Origin: Epiperipatus broadwayi
Taxonomy: Eukaryota; Onychophora; Udeonychophora; Euonychophora; Peripatidae
Reading direction: 5' to 3'
Assembly (NCBI GenBank): GCA_028023455.1
Contig: JAQFVV010000151.1
Span: forward strand, 2,535,097 to 2,599,096
DNA: 64,000 bases
This document shows positions 46,055-57,485 of this stretch, one piece after another. The notes below the pieces were generated by a model. It ran no database searches, had not been told where the DNA came from, and saw nothing but the letters and a program-made list of their open reading frames with translations. The position numbers and the translations under genes were made by a program. Position 1 is the first letter of the stretch. Each line of letters begins with the position of its first letter.

Positions 46055-47020
46055 ATTTATAAAAATGTTCGCATGTGGTTTGCACCAACATAATTAAAAG
46101 AAACTAACTCATCATGAGTGCAGTTTTCAATCAAAATAAGGGGTAGGTAGATTCTACACATTTCAAAATTGAAGAAAAACTCATTGGGCCTCATATAAAA
46201 GCTTGATGAGCCACAGGTTAACTATAGCTAATCTAAAGGATAAAATGAAATAAGTGCATAAAAAGAAATATTTGAAGTATAATTATTGAATTTAGTAAAT
46301 TATTTTATTATTAAGTGCCATCAAATTGATACAGATGCCTGGTAATAACTTAGATGATTTTCTATCTATTTATAAAATTTTGCAGCATAGCATATGAGAG
46401 TAGTTTGTGAGTGCTTTCTCTTATTTTTATAGAATAGATGAATATAAACAGTTATCATTAGTTCAAATTAAGATTCAATCTTTATCACTAGAGGTAGGAT
46501 GTTTATCATTTGAGAAAAAAAATTCTTTTTATCATCAAAAGGTCAACGATCTATTTAAGATAAATTTAACCATACGTCAGAAACTGGTCAATGGGACCAA
46601 AAATTTTGACTCAAATAAATCATTGCTTATGTGATTAGCATTTCTCCAGAGCAATATATCACATTTCTTTTTCAGTGTATATGCAATTGCGTACTTGGCT
46701 CAGTAATAAAATAACCAGCTGGTGAGAAAAAAGTTGATTTCATTTCTAATAAAATGAATGTTGGGAGTATTCGTATAGAACACTTTTGGCTAAAATAATT
46801 CAAAAGCAATCAATAGTAATTTAGCTACTAATAGACTATTCCAAAAAAAAAATAGGTGTCAACCATAATTAATCATCCAAAAAAATGAAAACTTAAAATG
46901 CACTAATACTAATGAATAGAAGCTACAAATGAATGACAGAAACTAAGGATCATAAATAAATGGGTGTGCAGAAGCTACCAGTAACTGTAACGATGGCATA
47001 AAAGACAAACTGCTATATTG
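46055..47020. other. AT-rich stretch; one unsupported 75-codon ORF
   Basis: The ORF at 46407-46634 has a fair composition (IDEYKQLSLVQIKIQSL) and an acceptor-like TTTTTATAG upstream at 46421-46429. It has no recognisable motif or repeat support, so I do not call a gene. Confidence 0.25.
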
Positions 47021-47023
47021 CAT

Positions 47024-47245
47024 TCTAAAATAAAGAGCATGTTAATAGCTCTAACAAGCTTTATCGATAAATGCCACAAGAGAAAGCATTTAAAATCTCT
47101 ATCTAGAAATTATCCCCAGACTCAGACTGGTTTCTAGCTATTGGCTTTCCTCAGTGAGGTGTTAGGATCAAGATTTTAAATGCTTTCTCTTGTGGCATTT
47201 ATCGACAAAACTTGTTAAGAGCTATTAGCAAGCTCTTTGTTTTAG
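47024..47245. repeat. Family B hairpin with ribozyme in the loop
   Basis: CTAAAATAAAGAGC at the left is inverted as GCTCTTTGTTTTAG at the right. The arms are about 80 bp. The loop holds a minus-strand core (CTGAGGA, complement of 47148-47154, then AAGC/GCTA stem II, GAAAC, CA, GTC). Only one ribozyme is present. Stem I is lost on one side by the fold-back. Confidence 0.75.
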
Positions 47246-47249
47246 TTTA

Positions 47250-48105
47250 TATTTACAAGCTTATCAAAGTAAGTCATGTGGTACAGGTTCTTGAAACTAT
47301 GTTATTTGATGAATATGAATCCTACACTAGTCCAAAGTGGCTACTAAATTAATTATCATAAGTTTATACAATGCACACCTGTAAAGAAGTACTGGTTCTT
47401 TCTCCAAATTCCTGCAGGTCATCCTGAATTAAAGCAAGTACTACATAGTGACATAGTTTAGATATTCACAAGAAAACTTTAAGGTGGTAATATGTCTGAA
47501 TTATGACATTTTGTATCTTAATCCACAATGAAACAACAAGATAACATTAATTTTGTATCAAATTAGACAAAACTCCTAGTGAAATGATTAATACTATGCA
47601 TGACAGTGAAACCATGGGTCACCAGAATGTTTCTAAATGATTTTTAAGATTTATGAGTGGCAGGGAGAACATTGAAAATGATTAGCCAAAGGTACAAGAG
47701 ACACTATCTCATTTCATTTTATAACTTGTGACCAGACTTGATATCACTTTAAAATTTTTGTGGCAAACAGTTAAACTGTCACTATGAAATACATACATTG
47801 ATTCAGAGATGGTGCTACAGGTATCTTGGAGAAGGAACCAGTGTTCATTTCACTGTGATACACCGTCTATGAATGAGAAATTATATTAGTCACTCTAAAC
47901 CTAAATATTTATTGTAATGACATACCAATTATGTATGTGAATGGGGATTACCTATAAATGACGAAAACTAATTCATCAAGAATTTAAAGCGGGCATTTGA
48001 AATAATGAGTTCATGCTTCATTACATATATATTTGCTACATGATTATGTAAATATATATGTATATGATTAAAAAACTATGTGGACTAATGTACTAGACAT
48101 CAAAA
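47250..48105. other. AT-rich stretch, no gene
   Basis: Nothing recognised. Confidence 0.35.
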
Positions 48106-48111
48106 GAACAA

Positions 48112-48361
48112 ACTCTTATAGACTTGAAACAGGCAAAACTCTCTATACGTATTGCCACTCAGTGCAAGCCAGAGAAATCAATGGATGCCAAAAGGCTTGT
48201 GCATAAAATCCCCATCTAATGTCTACTCATCCAATATCCCCAGACTAGTTTCTGGTTTGTGGCCTTTGTCAGTGAGGAGCCTTGGATCTGAGAGCACTGC
48301 ACCTAGATATTAGGATCTAGAAATGGTGATCATGTGAAGTTTAGTGACTCTTATAGACTTG
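48112..48361. mobile_element. Family A copy with 15-bp target duplication
   Basis: ACTCTTATAGACTTG occurs at 48112-48126 and 48347-48361. The 220-bp insert runs from AAACAGGCAAAACTCTC to GATCATGTGAAGTTTAGTG. The minus-strand ribozyme (about 48236-48290) reads CTGACAA in place of CTGATGA, so it should not cleave. The TCCAGCAGCCACC middle is missing. Confidence 0.9.
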
Positions 48362-48364
48362 TTT

Positions 48365-49735
48365 TTAAGAGCAGTCACATTCCCTCTACTCTGAAGATAA
48401 AAATTTATAGCACTTTATCACCTACTATCTATTGATTAATCAGGCTAACAATAGGTGGCTCTAGTAAGATGAAGATAAACTCTTAAACCGGATGTGCTTA
48501 ATCTTTCTTGAAAAAAAAAATACCGACCTCCGTGTTACTCCTCTACATAAAATGTAGCTGCAAAAATATTCCTAATTAAGTAAATGACAATATTCCTACG
48601 AAAATGATAAAATAAAAGTCGATGCTTTAATGTGATTACAGATTTTAATGAATGATTTAAGAACTCCATTTTCTTAACTTTTAAAAATGCACCAAAATAT
48701 AAATTAGTGAAATTTATATTCTACCAAAAATTTCGCGACTATGAATGAGAAATTAGTGAAAAAGACTTGATAAACTCATGTATAACCAATTTCATACTTT
48801 TTTTCTTAACAATGGTTTTTGTTTATAATTTATGCAGTGTGTAATATTAGTAGATATAAATGAATTCATTATAAGTTTTAATTTACTTTGACTTGTCATG
48901 TAACATTTGTGGATTTAAAATCATGATATAGGTAGACACAATTTGTTCAATCCTACACTAAGTGGACACCAACTTGACATATTCTATCCAACTAATTAAA
49001 AATGTGATATTGATTGTGCTATCAATCACCGTGGACATTGTCCAAAAAGGTTACAAAAGTCAGCCATAATGTTTATAATCAGCCAATGCTTATTTCAAAG
49101 GATGTACCTCCAAATTTACTGGGGGGGTGGGGTGGTTTCAGCAAAACAATATCTAATTCCAGCATTCACCAACTTCTCCATCATAATAGCTAGTTAACTA
49201 AGAAAGTGTTTAACACTGTATCTATATAACACCCATACATCTCTCCAAAATTGTAGGACAAACTATTGAGAATAAAGAATATCACTGTTCTAGAATTTTA
49301 AACAACACAAACATTTCATAACAAATTTAGTAATAAAAGATATTAATGTAATGTCATCATAAGTTGTTATGCTGGAATTGCATATTGATTATTTCAAGAT
49401 ATACTGAACAGTTATATTCACACATAATATTTTGCTATCTCATCAAACAGATGCTAGAATATTACACTAGATGAAAAAATTAGGACTAAAATTATATCAC
49501 TGAGAAATATATGCTTAGTACATTCTACTCAATAATAGTGCTGATAATAAACTCTAAATTATGGGTAGCTAATGTTTTATAGCAATTCACCAATTTTTTC
49601 ATGCATCAGTTCACATGCATTAAACCACTTTCCTTAACAATGGTCAAACATAAATTTGTCCGTAATATAATTGTTTTGTTTTAATTGTATTGGAATCATT
49701 ATCAAACTACTCTGTGTCCCCAATTCAAGTTTTTT
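48365..49735. other. AT-rich stretch, no gene
   Basis: A GGGGGGGTGGGG run lies near 49120. Nothing else is recognised. Confidence 0.35.
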
Positions 49736-49741
49736 ATATAT

Positions 49742-50640
49742 AATATCGTATCATCATCATCATCAACCATTATCAATCCACTGCAAGATGAAGGTCTCTC
49801 CAAGTTTAATCCATCTTCTCCGATCTTTAGCTTCTCTTTTCCACAACACCCCTGCACATTTTCTTATTTCATCCATCCATCTCACATGTGGTCTCTTTCT
49901 GGGTCTTTTACAATCTCTTGGAATCCAGTTTAAAATTTCAATTGCCCATCTATTATCACTTCTTCTAGCAATATGTCCAGCCCAACTCCATTTCAATCTT
50001 TTAATTTTTTCAATAAGGTCAGTAACACCTGTTTGTTGTCTTACCCATACATTGCGTTTTCGATCTCTTCTTGTTACTCCCAACATACATCTCTCCATAC
50101 TCCTTTGAGTGGTCTGAAGTCTCTGTATTGCTCTTCTATTAAGTGTCCAAGTCTCAGATCCATAAGTAAGAACTGGTAAAACACATTTGTTAAAAACCAT
50201 TCTTTTCAAACACATAGGCATATTTCCTTTTAGTATCAAGTTATTTCTACCAAAAGCACTCCAAACAAGTTTAATTCTATGATTAATTTCCTCCATTATG
50301 TTTCCATTTGTATTAATAATCTGACCTAGGTATTTGTAACTGTTAACTTCTTCTAATTCTTCATAATCAATCTTTATTTTCATATTTTGAGCAAATCGAT
50401 TAAACATTACTTTAGTCTTTTTAACATTTATCTTTAGTCCTACTTTTCTACTTTCATCTGCTAACTCCTGCAACATTTCCTGCAGCTCTGAAGCATTATT
50501 TGCAAAAATAACTACATCATCTGCAAAATCTAAATGACTTAAATACTCTCCATTTACTTTCATTCCTTTAGTTTCCCATTTTAATCCACAAAATACTTCT
50601 TGCAGCACTGCTGTAAAAAGTTTTGGAGATATTACAGATA
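49742..50640 (-). pseudogene. RTE-like LINE, 5'-truncated, long open frame with FADD box
   Basis: The minus-strand frame is open for 281 codons from 50608 to 49763, and for another ten or so codons upstream (VISPKLFTAV). It begins just before the RT catalytic box, LDFADDVVIFANN, in the usual Phe-Ala-Asp-Asp form. RKVGLKINVKKTKVMF, YKYLGQIINTNGNIM, PVLTYGSETWTLNRR, WSWAGHIARRSDNRW and KLGETFILQWIDNG follow. The tail is a GATGATGATGATGA run ending near 49748. The N-terminal endonuclease and RT fingers are absent, so the frame cannot make an enzyme. Similarity to 25372 is high throughout. The open frame implies a young insertion and a recently active parent elsewhere in the genome. Confidence 0.92.
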
Positions 50641-50829
50641 AATAATATTTAGTGTTTTTTTATAGTACGATAATGTATTACACCACTAATGGGAAGATTA
50701 AATTTTGCTTATTTCAATGAGACTTTAGAAACCATTTTGCTTTCAACAAACTTTCAATCTTGGACTTAAGGTTTGTAAAGGAAAATAGCAGAGTCTTATA
50801 CAAATTTGAGTCAGTCTAAGATGATGACA

Positions 50830-51028
50830 TTTTAATAATTTTTATTAGTCGTTCATTAGACTAAAGATTATCCATTTAACGAATAATATTTCTGTAGTGG
50901 AATTTTCACCACACCATTAACCCAATCTTGCGTGAGAGTGGTGTAGTGAAAATTACACTGCAGAAATATTATTCGTTAAATGGATAATCTCTAATCTAAT
51001 GATTGACTAATAAAAATTATTAATATAC
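50830..51028. repeat. Inverted repeat, arms about 88 bp
   Basis: The left arm, containing GATTATCCATTTAACGAATA and TTCTGTAGTGGAATTTTCAC, is inverted in the right arm, containing GTGAAAATTACACTGCAGAA and TTCGTTAAATGGATAATC. The spacer is about 20 bp. A diverged half copy lies at 51296-51350. No ribozyme core. Confidence 0.85.
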
Positions 51029-51114
51029 ATCCATCAAGTGGTTTACGCCAAACTTGTGAGGGCAGCAAGTTTGACATTTATAAATTAGGCTGTAATAATT
51101 GGCTATCATCTATA

Positions 51115-51240
51115 TATATTGAACACTGCTAAATATATGTGTGGGAGATTGTGATCTGGGCCAACTGATGAGTGCTAGTTTAGCATGAAATATGCATCAT
51201 GGGGATCATACATCTTTTTCACATGTCTTAGTCATATGTT
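51115..51240 (+). repeat. Family F copy with altered hammerhead
   Basis: Core CTGATGA at 51165-51171, GTGCTAGTTTAGCAT stem II and GAAA are good. The part after GAAA (TATGCATCATGGGGATC) is mixed between the F and G types, so stem I pairs poorly. Confidence 0.7.
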
Positions 51241-51740
51241 TATGGTTATGCCCCTCCACAAGGTATTAAAAGCAGACAGAAAACAGTCCCTATCTTGCAT
51301 GAAAGTGATGTTGTTAAAATTACAGAAATATTGTTCATTAAATGATACCATTTTATTTTTTTATCAATTTTTTATGAGAAATATTTTTCTAAAATAACAA
51401 AGGACAAGGTTTATAATAAGAACATTTACAAAATAAAAATTAAACCCAATTACAGACTAGCTCTGACATAATCACCTCAAAGATTAGACAAGTATTAAAT
51501 AGCTCCTGTGGAACTTTTTTTTTAATTTCTTTTACTGAATCTGAAAAATATATATTTTTAAAATTTATTTTACTGAATTTGAATTTATGTTCTAATTTTT
51601 TTTTTTTAAATAATAAAATGGTTTTAGATTAGAGTACAACTTTTCAGAGATTTAGGCTTACATTTTATTTTTATAATGAGTTTCAATGTACCAAATTTAA
51701 CTCCCCAATATGTCATATAATTTATAGAATACCTCCAGTG

Positions 51741-52128
51741 CTTCAATATATGGCAATAAACATCACATGGCCACCAAAATGTATGGGTACTGAACTGAGT
51801 TCAGACCCATATGACTATATAAGCTAATGGGCTTGCATTGAAAACATTAAGGTGTTTTCAGTTTACAACTCATAGTTTTGTGGTTAAGTGGAGATAAAAG
51901 ATGGCTGCTGGAGGGTTGCATTAGATCCTAAGATCTAGGTGCAGTGCTCTCAGACCCAAGACTCCTCACTGATGAAAGCCACAAGCCAGAAACTAGTCTG
52001 GGATATTGGATGAGTAGGCATTAGATGGAGATTTTATGAACAAGCCTTCTGGCATCCATTGATTACTCTAGCTTGCTGTGTGTGGCAATATGTATAGTGA
52101 GTTTTGCCTGTTTTAACTTCAATGTATG
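51741..52128. mobile_element. Family A copy, ribozyme on plus strand, 12-bp target duplication
   Basis: CTTCAATATATG (51741) and CTTCAATGTATG (52117) differ at one base. The insert (51753-52116) includes the long arm TATATAAGCTAATGGGCTTG, the GCTGCTGGAGGGTTGCATTA block, the ribozyme, and the AGTGAGTTTTGCCTGTTTTA end. Confidence 0.8.
51951..52016 (+). ncRNA. Hammerhead ribozyme, family A
   Basis: CTGATGA is at 51969-51975. The stem II segment AAGCC-ACAA-GCCA is poorly paired. GAAAC, TA and GTC are intact. Stem I TCCTCA/TGGGAT and the distal CCAA/TTGG pair in part. One G of TGGGG is lost after the cleavage site. Confidence 0.6.
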
Positions 52129-52171
52129 TATAACATTTGAAATTAAGACTGACAACAATGTACAATAAATC

Positions 52172-52240
52172 TTTAAAAATACTCTCTAACCTAGTATCTT
52201 GTTATTCTAGGTTAGAGGGTATTTTAAAATATTTTCAAAT
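52172..52240. repeat. Small inverted repeat
   Basis: TACTCTCTAACCTAG pairs with CTAGGTTAGAGGGTA across a 12-base loop. A third related piece lies near 52495. Confidence 0.7.
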
Positions 52241-52244
52241 GTTA

Positions 52245-53315
52245 TATATATAGAAGCACAGATATTCTATTACATATTTTCATTTATTTGATTCATTGTT
52301 GGCAATGTTTAAACTGAGAAAACTATCAGACTTCACTCTTATACGAAAATCAATTTGAAATATATTTAGATACATTGCATGATCGATTTAAATATTCATT
52401 CTTTGTAACCAACGTGTTTAGGTCGAGCTTCTATATTAATAAATGAGGCTCAAGAATAAATGGCTATTTAATTCCTGTTAAAATATTGATTTATTCTAGC
52501 TTAGATAGTATTTAAAAAATATTTATTGTATGGTATTACAAGCCTTAATCTCAAATGTTATATATATATAAAACATAAATTAAATGTTTCTAAAATTTAA
52601 AAAGTATACAAGGGGGAGGGGGATCTAAAAATAACCAGAATCATTCACCGGTTTGCACGCCTGTTGTAGTATATATTTCTGCTGTTACATACATCTTGCA
52701 GGAACTCTTCGGCATCAATCTTCCAAATGACATTGGCATGTGAAACCGTGGGGACATGTAACACATTATTTTGTAAAGTACATTTTTGTCAATTTTTTTT
52801 ATAATGGCTGGAAAGTTTGCCAATATGAAATTCTATTTTTGTTTACAAAAAACGACAAGGAAAAAAGTTGTAATGCTTGAAACAGATTACGTGAAAGCTG
52901 GTCTCGTAAAAACACAAGTTTATGAGTAGTTTAATTGAATTGTTAAATTTATCATTCTTCCAACCAAAAGAAAAAAGATGTAAAACAAATATGGGGAAAA
53001 TATCATGGGAAAATATTCAGAAATTACCAATATAAGTAGCAATAATTGTAAATACTCCTTAACATACTGAATACATTGCAATATCTTAAATTTTTCATTC
53101 AAGCTTATAATTTCGACTATGCAACCATCTTCTTTAGACCTATATGAATATAATACATACAGACATCAATGTTATTATATTATCATTATATTCATTCCAT
53201 GTAAATTGAATATTCATATTTTAATGTAGATTGTAATTACTTAATGCAATTGCATATTTATAATTCTGAGAAAGACTTTTGTACAGTTGAAACCGTCAGC
53301 TGAATTGAAAAATTT
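52245..53315. other. AT-rich stretch, no gene
   Basis: Nothing recognised. Confidence 0.35.
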
Positions 53316-53320
53316 AAAAA

Positions 53321-53729
53321 AGATATTTAATGTAATATAGAGGGCGTACCAATAGCTCAAACAAGCTCTTATTAATAAGTGTGGTAAGAGAAAATATTTA
53401 AAATCTCTATCCGGAATATTCCTATCCCCAGACGAATTGGTTTCAGGCTTATGGCTCACCTCAGTGAAGAGCTAGAATATTCAGACACTAGATCTAAAAT
53501 ATCAATTCAAAACCCAGCACTTATTTAATACATAACTATTGAGAAGAAACTCAGAAATTTTCAGACATAAAAAAGTCTTTAACTTCAGCTGTCTACCTCA
53601 AATAGCTATATGGGAATGAAGCAATTTCAGATCTACCATATATTAATAGCCCTAGCTTTCCCAAAGCCTTAAAGTAATGTCATGCTATATATGACTTGCT
53701 TTATTGATTATTAAAGACATTTAATGTAA
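53321..53729. mobile_element. Family B copy with 15-bp target duplication
   Basis: AGATATTTAATGTAA (53321) and AGACATTTAATGTAA (53715) differ at one base and bound 379 bp. The insert has the B start (ACCAATAGCTCAAACAAGC), ribozyme region, TCTAAAATATCAATTC, ATTTTCAGACATAAAA, then the TCATGCTATATATGACTTGC end. The minus-strand ribozyme (53414-53482) has a perfect GAATATTC outer stem I, but its core is CTGAGGT (A9 changed) and stem III is enlarged. Confidence 0.8.
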
Positions 53730-53734
53730 AAAGC

Positions 53735-54640
53735 GCATAAAAGTATTTAAATATTATTTCTATTTATATTAGAGTTAATATAATCAATGTATTAAAAAAA
53801 AATTAAGAAGAAATATTAATTAACACTTGCATTTTTTAAAAATAATTTTAAAATAGAAGCATTCTACTAATTGTTAATCATATAGTTAACAGTAATCATA
53901 ATAAATATCAAAATACTATTGAGATGAGCCCTTATGAAATTGATTTAATTAATAAGTCAACCACTTCTGAAAAAATGAAATGCACACATAAAATTGGTAG
54001 ACTTTCAAAACTTTTCACATATGAAACTAGATTTAAATCTAAAAAAATATTCAATCTAAGATGTGAATCAATGGCTACTGAATAACAAATAACATTAAAG
54101 AATTCTGTATTGATACCTGAAAAAAAAAATCCAAACTTATCAACAACAAAAGATCTCTAATGACTTTTGATGAAGTTTCATTAGTGAGAAATATTCAAAT
54201 TCAAAGACAATTTACTTTAAATACATCTGTTAAACTAAATTCATAATAGGCAGATTCTTCACTTATGCACTGAAACATTTGTTAATTCATTTTGTAGATG
54301 ATTAATCAGATTAATTCCTTGTCATCAAACTTACATTTCTCATTGCGAGAATATTCCCAGTGTTTCCAAAATAAAACATCAAATAATGCATAAGGATGTA
54401 ACTATAAAATGCAAGTTATCATAGTTTTTAATTTAATTTGCAAGTTCAAAGGTAAATTACCAGCACGCTACCAGGTCATACCAAAGATTCCATATTTACT
54501 ATTCAAACATAAAACCAATATGTATATTTAAAATAATATTAAATAAATTTTTATGAATTCTTACCCAATGAAATAGCTACAAAAATCAGTCCTGAAATTT
54601 CAAGTCAAAAAATCTCCCTCTCCCCAAAACCTAAAAGGGC
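53735..54640. other. AT-rich stretch, no gene
   Basis: No convincing frame or repeat. Confidence 0.35.
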
Positions 54641-54649
54641 TAAATTTTT

Positions 54650-55065
54650 GTTTTAAACCACTAAACTTCACATGATTACCATTCCTTATGCATACACAAG
54701 ATTTACACTGAGGCAAAAACTCTCCATACAGGAGCACCATTCAGTGCTATATGACTAAACAAGCTAATGAACTTGAATTGAAAACATTATTGTGTTTTCA
54801 TTTTAACTCAAAGTTTTATAGTTAGCTAATAAGATGAAAGGTGGCTGCTGGAGGGTTACAGTAGATTCTAAGATCTAGGTGCAGTGCTCTCAGATCCAAG
54901 GCTCCTCACTGAAGAAAACCACAAGCAAGAAACTAGTCTGGGGATGTTGTTATGAGCAGGCACTAGATAGGAATTTTATGCACAAATCTTCCTGCATCCA
55001 TTGATTACTCTGGCTTGCACTGAGTGGAGCTACTGTATGGAGACTTTTGTCTCTGTGTATACACT
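54650..55065 (+). repeat. Family A copy, partly folded back
   Basis: Starts with AAACCACTAAACTTCACATG (the A end), and contains an inverted piece of the opposite end (TGAGGCAAAAACTCTCCATA at about 54714) that pairs with the right end near 55045. The plus-strand ribozyme at about 54890-54955 has CTGAAGA (54909-54915), GAAAC, TA, GTC and TGGGGAT. Stem II is decayed (AACC/GCAA). Confidence 0.75.
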
Positions 55066-55069
55066 TTAA

Positions 55070-55505
55070 TTTATTTAATTTTTTTAATTATTTATCATAC
55101 AAAACAAATTAATAAATACACCCATTAAAAACTTTCATAGCCTTTGTATTTGCAAAGACCCTAACTATTTTGCATTTGCAAAGACACTAATTATTGTTTT
55201 ATTACTTCATGTATAAATTGAATATAAGATGCACATATATTTTAACTAGTTATGTCCAAAGCCTTACTTTCTTTTATGTAGTGAGTTGTTTTCTGAAGTA
55301 ACAATATAATCAGATTAAATAGATTAACTATGCATGAGTTAAACATTCTCTCTTCTTACTCTAATTTCTAAATATTTTTCGAATAACAATTGATTTCATT
55401 TTCTTAATAAATTATCATATCTTTCTATCCTATGATCAAAACTTTATTTATATACACACACATACCTGTATACATATATAATTAATATACAATAAAAAAT
55501 AATAG
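55070..55505. other. AT-rich stretch, no gene
   Basis: Nothing recognised. Confidence 0.3.
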
Positions 55506-55513
55506 AATAGTTT

Positions 55514-55690
55514 TATTATTAAAACAGGCAAAACTCACTATACGTATTGACACTCACAACAAGCTAGAGTTATCAATGGATGCCAGAAGGCTTGTGTATA
55601 AACCCCCATCTAGTGCCTACTCATCCAATATCCCCAGACTAGTTTCTGGCTTGTGGCCTTCGGGTAGTGAGTTTTGCCTGTTTTAATAAC
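55514..55690. repeat. Family A hairpin, AAAACAGGC subtype
   Basis: TTATTAAAACAGGCAAAACT at the left is inverted as AGTTTTGCCTGTTTTAATAA at the right. The right arm is only about 35 bp and joins the body inside the ribozyme (GTGGCCTTCGGGTAG), so half of the ribozyme remains. Confidence 0.8.
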
Positions 55691-55754
55691 AGTTATAAGC
55701 AAGCATACGAAATAGTGATCATGTGATAGGGTTATTGTTCAGAGGCTTATAGAA

Positions 55755-55850
55755 ATGTGAGCACTGAAAGTAACAAGGTTTGGTATGATCTGTGAACCTT
55801 GAACTCCAGAGTTTGCCATTCCACCAAATTTTCACAGGGAAACAAAAATA
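55755..55850 (-). repeat. S2 SINE, minus strand
   Basis: The minus strand reads GGTGGAATGGCAAACTCTGG, then AGTTCAAGGTTCACAGATC, with a CTTTCAGTGCTC end. Confidence 0.6.
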
Positions 55851-56093
55851 GTAAAGATATAAAATGGAATAAAATTAAGAAATGAAATGAGAATAAAAGT
55901 GTAAATAAAACATGCACCAAACAATCTCTGATCCCAATGCAATTGAATGTATACTGCCGAGTATATATTTTGTACATTATTATAATGGACTATATACTGT
56001 GTATATGCTTCTATGTATGAATAAAGTTTAAAATAAACATTTATGTAGAAACTGCTTTATTTTATTTTATTTAGAAAAAATAGAATATATCAA

Positions 56094-56462
56094 TTACACC
56101 CATTGGTAAACAAAGGCAAAACTCTCCATACAGAAGTGCCACCCTGTGCCAAACAGAGTAATCAATGGATGCCAGAAGGCTTGTGCATAAAATCCCTATT
56201 TAGTGCCTACTCATCCAATATCCCCAGACTAGTTTCTGGCTTGTGGCCATCATCAGTGAGGAGCCTTGGATCTGAGAGCACTGCACCTAGATCTTAGGAT
56301 CTAATGCAACCCTCCAGCAGCCACCTTTTAACTCTACTTTAATACAAAACTATGAGAATGAAATTGAAAACATTGTTAATATCTTCAATCTAAGCTCAAT
56401 AGCTTATATGTGTTAGTATAGAGAAGGTGATCATGTGATGCTTAGTGGTTTTACACCCATTG
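56094..56462. mobile_element. Full-length family A element, 12-bp target duplication
   Basis: TTACACCCATTG is at 56094-56105 and 56451-56462. The 345-bp insert is the most complete A copy: GTAAACAAAGGCAAAACTC, CCATACAGAAGTGCCACC, CAATGGATGCCAGAAGGC, the ribozyme, CCTAGATCTTAGGATCTAAT, CCTCCAGCAGCCACC, AATTGAAAACATTG, then GATCATGTGATGCTTAGTGG. No tRNA-like B box, oligo-A tail or ORF is seen, so neither its promoter nor its 3' tail recognition is obvious. Confidence 0.9.
56210..56273 (-). ncRNA. Hammerhead ribozyme, type I, best family A example
   Basis: Minus strand. The stem I strand is ATCCAA, an internal loop and TCCTCA. The core is CTGATGA (complement of 56250-56256). Stem II is TGGC-CACAA-GCCA, four pairs with T-A at 10.1-11.1. 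GAAA is the complement of 56233-56236. Stem III is AC-TA-GT, two pairs, as in minimal hammerheads of Penelope-like elements. Cleavage base C17 is the complement of 56227. TGGGGA then TTGGAT close both parts of stem I. All core bases fit the type I hammerhead. Self-cleavage is inferred. Confidence 0.85.
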
Positions 56463-56469
56463 ATATAAA

Positions 56470-57330
56470 TACCTCTAATTATAACATTTTTACCAAAAAG
56501 CAGTTTAAGGATTTTTAAGTATTTTGCTTATTACAATTAAATAGTGACACAAAGAAGATTAACATTAATAAAATGGATGATAGACAGCTAATATTACGTG
56601 ATAGCACTAATAAGATTAACATCAATAAGGGTAAATGATAGAGTGATTCCATACCTCCAAAATTTTTTATAGCAATTTTTCTCAAGAAGTATTTACTTCT
56701 ATAAATAATCCTCCAAAGATTTAGGAAATGTTATAAATTATCAAATAAAATAAAATTAAAAAAAGTAGAACCAGAGTGAAATTATGAAACAAACAAATAT
56801 AATATTGCTCTACACAAAGCATACTTTTCACAATATTTTCAAAAAAGCAACTAATTTTAAATGCGTAACAACATAACACCCCCTTGTGAAATATGTTGTA
56901 ACCAAACTGATGGCTTGACATAAAAGTATTATTAGTCGTGACTTTGAACCTATGCACCTGATAGATATGTGGAACAAAATTTAAGAAAAAAGTTTGTATC
57001 TCTCATATTAATTGTAACCTCTACAGGATTAATGAAACCACCTGGTACTACATCTTTTTAGAATTCTTTTGCAAAGACACCAAAAAGCATTTCATAGGTT
57101 GGCATGATTTTATATACATTCAAGCCGATGGAAAGAGCTGCCTAATGTTGTTACTAAACCGAGGACCCTAAAATATACTGTGACCTAATATTAGAACTAT
57201 ACAACTATACAAACAAGGTGACTTGGATCCAAACATTAAGATATTTCTGGATTTCAGGCCAATGGGTTGATAATCAAGAGTGAAAGATGGCATAGCTGAT
57301 ACATTAGGTGCAAAAGATGCAAATACATTG
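56470..57330. other. AT-rich stretch, no gene
   Basis: Nothing recognised. Confidence 0.35.
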
Positions 57331-57339
57331 GATTCAGAT

Positions 57340-57485
57340 CTATGTTTCTCAACGTAAAATCCTTAAACCAGAAACAAGTCTGGAGATATGGATAGTATAG
57401 CAGTAGATATGGACTTAATTAGCACTATTAACTACTATCTAATTATTCAGCCTTACAATAGGTGGCAGTATAAAATAGAACAGTT
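57340..57485 (+). repeat. Old family A relic
   Basis: TTCTCAACGTAAAATCC, then CCAGAAACAAGTCTGGAGAT, TATGGATAG, and later CCTTACAATAGGTGGCAGTA. The order follows the A ribozyme and arm, but CTGATGA is gone. Confidence 0.5.

Noticed and set aside
46407-46634. 75-codon ORF as a gene
   Set aside because: Composition is fair, but there is no motif, no neighbouring exon and no second line of support.
49671-50179. Three plus-strand ORFs of 68-145 codons
   Set aside because: They are antisense to the RTE-like frame on the minus strand. Their Ser/Leu/His-rich composition is the usual shadow.
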